Part shown: piece after piece, positions 60,998-64,000 of the stretch
Layout of the letters: every line of letters begins with the position of its first letter
Numbering within the stretch: position 1 is the first letter of the stretch
Source of the DNA: CAZCFB01 sp964511535
GTDB taxonomy: Bacteria > Myxococcota_A > Polyangia > GCA-2747355 > CAZCFB01
NCBI GenBank assembly: GCA_964511535.1
Contig: CAZEFW010000014.1
Coordinates: forward strand, 21,150 to 85,149
DNA length: 64,000 nucleotides
Direction of reading: 5' to 3'
The notes under the pieces: model-generated
Database searches by the model: none
The model's input: only the letters and a program-made list of their open reading frames with translations
Told to the model about the DNA's origin: nothing
Program-made: the position numbers and the translations under genes

Positions 60998-61522
60998 TCA
61001 GAAGCTGATGAGCGAAAAACAAGGCGCGTCGATCTTCTTGCCGCCCTCCAGGAAAGCCAGCTCGATGGCGAAGGCACACTCCACCACCTCGCCTCCCTGG
61101 TTCTTGACCAGCTGCGCCGTGGCTGCCGCAGTGCCCCCGGTGGCCAGCAGGTCATCCAGCACCACCAGCCGCTGCCCCGGCTTGATGGCGTCCTTGTGAA
61201 TCTCCAGCTTGTCGGTGCCGTACTCCAGCTCGTACTCAATGGATTCGGTGTCCGCGGGCAGCTTGCCCGGCTTGCGCACGATGAGCATCGGAATACCCAG
61301 CTCCATGGCAAGCGCGCCGCCGAAGAGGAACCCACGCGACTCCACGGCCACGATGCCCTCGATGTTCATGCCCCGATAGTGCTCGGCGAACAGCTCGATG
61401 GAGGCTCGAAACGCCTCCGGGCTGGCCAGCAGCGGGGTGATGTCCTTGAAGATGATCCCGGGCTTCGGGAAGTCCGGAATGTCGCGGATATTCTGGTGCA
61501 GAAGCTCTGTGCGCGGGTCCAT
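60998..61522 (-). CDS. apt: Adenine phosphoribosyltransferase
   Basis: Apt salvages adenine to AMP with PRPP. The start (IRDIPDFPKPGIIFKDITPL), the middle GIVAVESRGFLFGGALA and the PRPP motif VVLDDLLATGGTAAATAQL are diagnostic. The 174-residue length fits. The ATG at 61522 is preceded by GGAGAGAT. It is downstream of the nlpD-pcm-surE operon on the same strand, across 123 bases that hold only a weak hairpin (CAGGAT/ATCCTG near 61540-61559). Confidence 0.96.
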   Translation of the reverse strand: MDPRTELLHQNIRDIPDFPKPGIIFKDITPLLASPEAFRASIELFAEHYRGMNIEGIVAVESRGFLFGGALAMELGIPMLIVRKPGKLPADTESIEYELEYGTDKLEIHKDAIKPGQRLVVLDDLLATGGTAAATAQLVKNQGGEVVECAFAIELAFLEGGKKIDAPCFSLISF

Positions 61523-61645
61523 ATCTCTCCTCGGTGATGTCAGGATGAACAGCTATCCTGCCTCATCGATGGCACAGGTCAAGGGGGAGTCACAGGCCAC
61601 GGTCGCCGGTCCCCGCAGCGGCTCATGGCCCGGGCGGTACGGCAG

Positions 61646-62401
61646 CTACTTCTGCTTCACGAACCGCTGCGGGTCGAGGGGCGTCTCGCCCCGACGGATC
61701 TCGAAGTGCAGGTGGTTCCCGGAGGTGCGCCCGGTCGCGCCCACCTCCGCGATGACCTGCCCCGCCTTTACCTCCACCCCCTCGGTGACATGGTTCCGGT
61801 GGTTGTGAGCGTAGACCGACACCAGCTCGCCAGCGTGCCGAATGATGATCATGTTGCCGTAGCCGCGCACGCCATCGCCCGCGTAGATCACCAGCCCATC
61901 AGCGGCCGCCACCACGGCCGTCCCGCGAGGCGCCGCGATATCAATCCCCTCATGCGGCCGCCCACCGCGCTGGCCAAACCCGGAGCTCAACTTCCCCCCC
62001 CGCACCGGCCAGATCATCTTGCCCTTCAACGTGGACGTGGACGTGGACGTGGACGCCCTCAACCCCTTGCCCTGGCCCCCCTTATCCCCCTTTCCTTTCC
62101 CCTTTCCCTTGCTCGGCTCGCCCCCCTTCTTCCCACCCGGCACGAACACCTGCAGCCCCACAGCCAGCGGCTCGCGCCGATCCAGGTCGTTGAGCTCCTC
62201 GATGTCCTCTACCGCGACGCCGTAACGCGCCGCCAGCGAGCCAACCGTCTCACCGGTCTCCACCCGATGCCAGGACCCGCGCAGGGGGAGCGGCGGCAGC
62301 TTTTCGCCCGAACCCCCGCTCGCCGGGCACCCCCCTGCCCCTCCAGCGGCCGCCAGCACCGCAGCGGCCAGCACAGCCCGCCAATGCGTCCCACACCTCA
62401 T
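61646..62401 (-). CDS. NlpD-like LysM/M23 lipoprotein
   Basis: A signal peptide with lipobox-like GGC (about Cys25) leads to a LysM domain (about 44-88: HRVETGETVGSLAARYGV), a Lys/Gly/Ser/Thr linker and an M23 metallopeptidase domain (about 125-250) with zinc ligands in HEGIDIA (HxxxD) and HLHFE (HxH). In Escherichia coli the NlpD homologue lacks these ligands and activates an amidase; here they are present, so direct endopeptidase activity is possible. The linker includes an STSTSTST stretch encoded by GTCCAC hexamers (62028-62056). It overlaps pcm (ATGA), as in the surE-pcm-nlpD order of many bacteria. Confidence 0.92.
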   Translation of the reverse strand: MRCGTHWRAVLAAAVLAAAGGAGGCPASGGSGEKLPPLPLRGSWHRVETGETVGSLAARYGVAVEDIEELNDLDRREPLAVGLQVFVPGGKKGGEPSKGKGKGKGDKGGQGKGLRASTSTSTSTLKGKMIWPVRGGKLSSGFGQRGGRPHEGIDIAAPRGTAVVAAADGLVIYAGDGVRGYGNMIIIRHAGELVSVYAHNHRNHVTEGVEVKAGQVIAEVGATGRTSGNHLHFEIRRGETPLDPQRFVKQK

Positions 62402-63066
62402 CGCTTTCCGCTCCAACCATGCTTCCCGCGCAGGTCCACGAACCGGCACGGCGTATCGCGCCTCTCCACCAGCTCCTCCCCCCGGCGAGTAATACGCCTC
62501 AGCACCTGGCTGTACTGCCCGCCAACCGGGATCACCAACCTCCCCCCGTCGGCCAGCTGCTCCAGCAGCGGCTGCGGCACCGCCGGCGCCCCGGCGGCCA
62601 CCAGGATGATGTCGAACGGCCCCTGCTCCGGCCACCCCAACGATCCATCCCGCGCCTCCACAGTCACCCCGTCAAAGCCGAGCTCCTCCAGCCGCCGCTC
62701 CGCCCGCGTCGCGAGAACAGCAACCAGCTCCGTGCCCCAGACCTCGGCGCCCAGCGCGCGCAGGACCGCTGTCTGGTAGCCCGAGCCCACCCCGACCTCC
62801 AGCGCGCGCTGGCGGCTGAACGGCGCGGCCAGCTCCGTCATGCGCGCCACCATGTAAGGCTGGGAGATGGTCTGGCCGTCCCCGATGGGCAGCGGGTGGT
62901 CACCGTACGCGTGGTCAGTCGACCCCTTCGGCACGAAGCGGTGCCTCGGCACCTGCTCCATGGCCGCCAGCACCTCCTGATCCACGATGCCGCGTCGGCG
63001 CAGCTGCTCGGCGACCATGCGCCGCCGCGCGCCGGCGAAGGAATCGCTGTCCGGCGCCTGCGACAT
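62398..63066 (-). CDS. pcm: Protein-L-isoaspartate O-methyltransferase
   Basis: Pcm methylates damaged isoaspartyl residues so they can be repaired. The AdoMet motif is LEVGVGSGYQTAVL, with GDGQTISQPYMVARM in the substrate region and FDIILVAAGAPAVPQPLLEQL after it. The length is 222. ATG at 63066 overlaps the surE stop (TGATG); a TTG one codon earlier is possible. It is the middle gene of surE-pcm-nlpD. The two longest-lived stress-survival enzymes are thus co-expressed. Confidence 0.95.
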   Translation of the reverse strand: MSQAPDSDSFAGARRRMVAEQLRRRGIVDQEVLAAMEQVPRHRFVPKGSTDHAYGDHPLPIGDGQTISQPYMVARMTELAAPFSRQRALEVGVGSGYQTAVLRALGAEVWGTELVAVLATRAERRLEELGFDGVTVEARDGSLGWPEQGPFDIILVAAGAPAVPQPLLEQLADGGRLVIPVGGQYSQVLRRITRRGEELVERRDTPCRFVDLRGKHGWSGKR

Positions 63067-63854
63067 CAACGCTCCTCGAATCGCTCCAGCGCGAGGGCCC
63101 CCGGTCCCAGCCGCGCCTCCCCCCTGACCGTCAGGTCCAGCCCCAGGTGCGTCACCGAGAGCATCCCGTCCTCCACAGCGCGCGAATCCGTGCCCTCCGG
63201 GCTGCGCCCCTCCATGGGCGGTCCGCCGATCCAGTAGTACGGCACACCCCGTAGATCGAACCGCCGCTCCACGGTCTCCCGGTACACCCGCGGGCCCAGG
63301 CCGGTCCAGGTGAACGCCTCGGAGAGGGTCGCCGGCGCGTTCAGGTTGAGCACCGTGCCCCCGGGCAGCGGCGTCGCCAACACGGCCCGCGCCACCTCGG
63401 CTGCGAAGCGCGCGGTCCGGGCCAGCAGCGCGTCCAGCGCCGGCTCCCCTGGCCCCGGCAGGTCTTGCGACACCGCGAGCCCGGTCAGCCCCCTGATGGC
63501 TCCCTCCAGCGCGCCGGCGATGGTACCGGAATAGAACACATCGGTGCCCAGGTTCAGCCCGTGGTTGATTCCCGAGATGATCAGGTCGGGTGGCCGCGGG
63601 CAGATCTGGTGGATCGACATGATCACAGAGTCTGCCGGGGTGCCTGTCACCGCGAATCGTCGCGGACCATGCTCGTGGACCCGTAGCGGGCGCGCCAGCG
63701 AGATGCCGTGCCCCACAGCGCTCTGCTCCTCGGCCGGGGCCACCACCCAGACCTCGCCCAACCCCTCGAGCCCATGCACCAGGGTGTCCAGCCCCGCGGA
63801 GCCCACGCCGTCGTCGTTGGTGACCAGAATGAGTGGAGGGTCAGTGGTGCTCAT
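63066..63854 (-). CDS. surE: 5'/3'-nucleotidase SurE
   Basis: SurE is a metal-dependent nucleotidase that also acts on polyphosphate. The N-terminal motif ILVTNDDGVGSAGL holds the metal-binding Asp pair, then GTPADSVIMS and ISGINHGLNLGTDVFYSGTI, which are diagnostic. The 262-residue length fits. It is the first gene of the surE-pcm-nlpD operon; the promoter would lie in the 146-base segment up to the window end, which contains a G/C hairpin. Confidence 0.96.
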   Translation of the reverse strand: MSTTDPPLILVTNDDGVGSAGLDTLVHGLEGLGEVWVVAPAEEQSAVGHGISLARPLRVHEHGPRRFAVTGTPADSVIMSIHQICPRPPDLIISGINHGLNLGTDVFYSGTIAGALEGAIRGLTGLAVSQDLPGPGEPALDALLARTARFAAEVARAVLATPLPGGTVLNLNAPATLSEAFTWTGLGPRVYRETVERRFDLRGVPYYWIGGPPMEGRSPEGTDSRAVEDGMLSVTHLGLDLTVRGEARLGPGALALERFEER

Positions 63855-63899
63855 GGGCCAACTCCTGTCCGCCCCGCCCGGCCGCAGAGGGTCACCCAG

Positions 63900-63922
63900 C
63901 CCTCCCCCCTGAGGGGGGAGGG
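63900..63922. repeat. Hairpin CCCTCCCCCC-TGA-GGGGGGAGGG
   Basis: A perfect 10-base stem with TGA loop lies upstream of surE, followed by further G and A runs (63927-63951). Nothing else is seen between surE and the window end except a TTGACG at 63977-63982, a possible -35 box for a gene beyond the window. Confidence 0.6.
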
Positions 63923-64000
63923 TTTGGGAGGGGGGGCAACAAAAAAAAAGGCCCCCGCGATTGTAAGCCGCCGCCCTTGACGGGGCGAATGGATTTTAAC

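Overview
The window is GC-rich, gene-dense bacterial chromosome with no phage, plasmid or CRISPR module. Gene content points to a myxobacterium-like or other deltaproteobacterial lineage (Myxococcota or a relative). The indicators are three eukaryotic-type Ser/Thr kinase or pseudokinase genes, one FHA plus sigma-54 activator, many lipoproteins with low-complexity linkers, a Cys-rich repeat lipoprotein, PilZ and HEAT-repeat proteins, and frequent GTG/TTG starts. This placement is inference; no rRNA is present to confirm it.

Layout. 0-5.5 kb: end of an ABC-2 exporter permease, GreB, a secreted pectate-lyase-like lipoprotein, a small lipoprotein, and an SDR/acyltransferase pair. 5.7-11.3 kb: a HEAT-repeat plus barrel protein, an exported MEMO1-AMMECR1 fusion, and an anchored bicupin. 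11.3-16.7 kb: sugar-nucleotide epimerase, DUF4416, yicC, gmk and a bifunctional Rel/SpoT, without the rpoZ often found between gmk and spoT. 16.7-25.1 kb: a tiny basic protein with a near-consensus promoter, a zinc-ribbon pseudokinase, a KOW protein, an MDR remnant-like protein, a PDZ lipoprotein, tmk, a HEAT lipoprotein and PilZ. 25.2-36 kb: housekeeping genes miaB-vanZ-gamma carbonic anhydrase, era-der, a kinase with miaA, accA, and a rhomboid fusion. 36-47.8 kb: envelope genes (Cys-rich lipoprotein, RND pump with its adaptor, an AGCS symporter with an extra domain, GYF-domain lipoprotein, small outer-membrane protein). 47.9-52.6 kb: YfgM-like, BamB-like, WD40 and UbiB-family proteins. 52.7-59.8 kb: a zinc-ribbon kinase/AAA/TPR regulator, Nudix, DUF3352-like lipoprotein and the FHA sigma-54 activator. 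59.8-60.9 kb: a long gene-poor, AT-richer stretch with REP-like repeats and one candidate 50-residue membrane protein. 60.9-64 kb: tRNA-Arg(CCU), apt, then the nlpD-pcm-surE operon.

How the genes work together. MiaA and MiaB perform consecutive steps of tRNA A37 modification. Era and Der are coupled ribosome-assembly GTPases. YfgM-like and BamB-like proteins fit outer-membrane protein assembly. SurE, Pcm and the NlpD-like factor form the classic stress/stationary-phase and cell-wall operon. The most unusual features are the exported MEMO1-AMMECR1 fusion, the pseudokinase, the symporter insertion, and a recurring set of period-6, 7 and 8 tandem arrays in gene spacers, mostly between convergent genes and sometimes running into gene ends.
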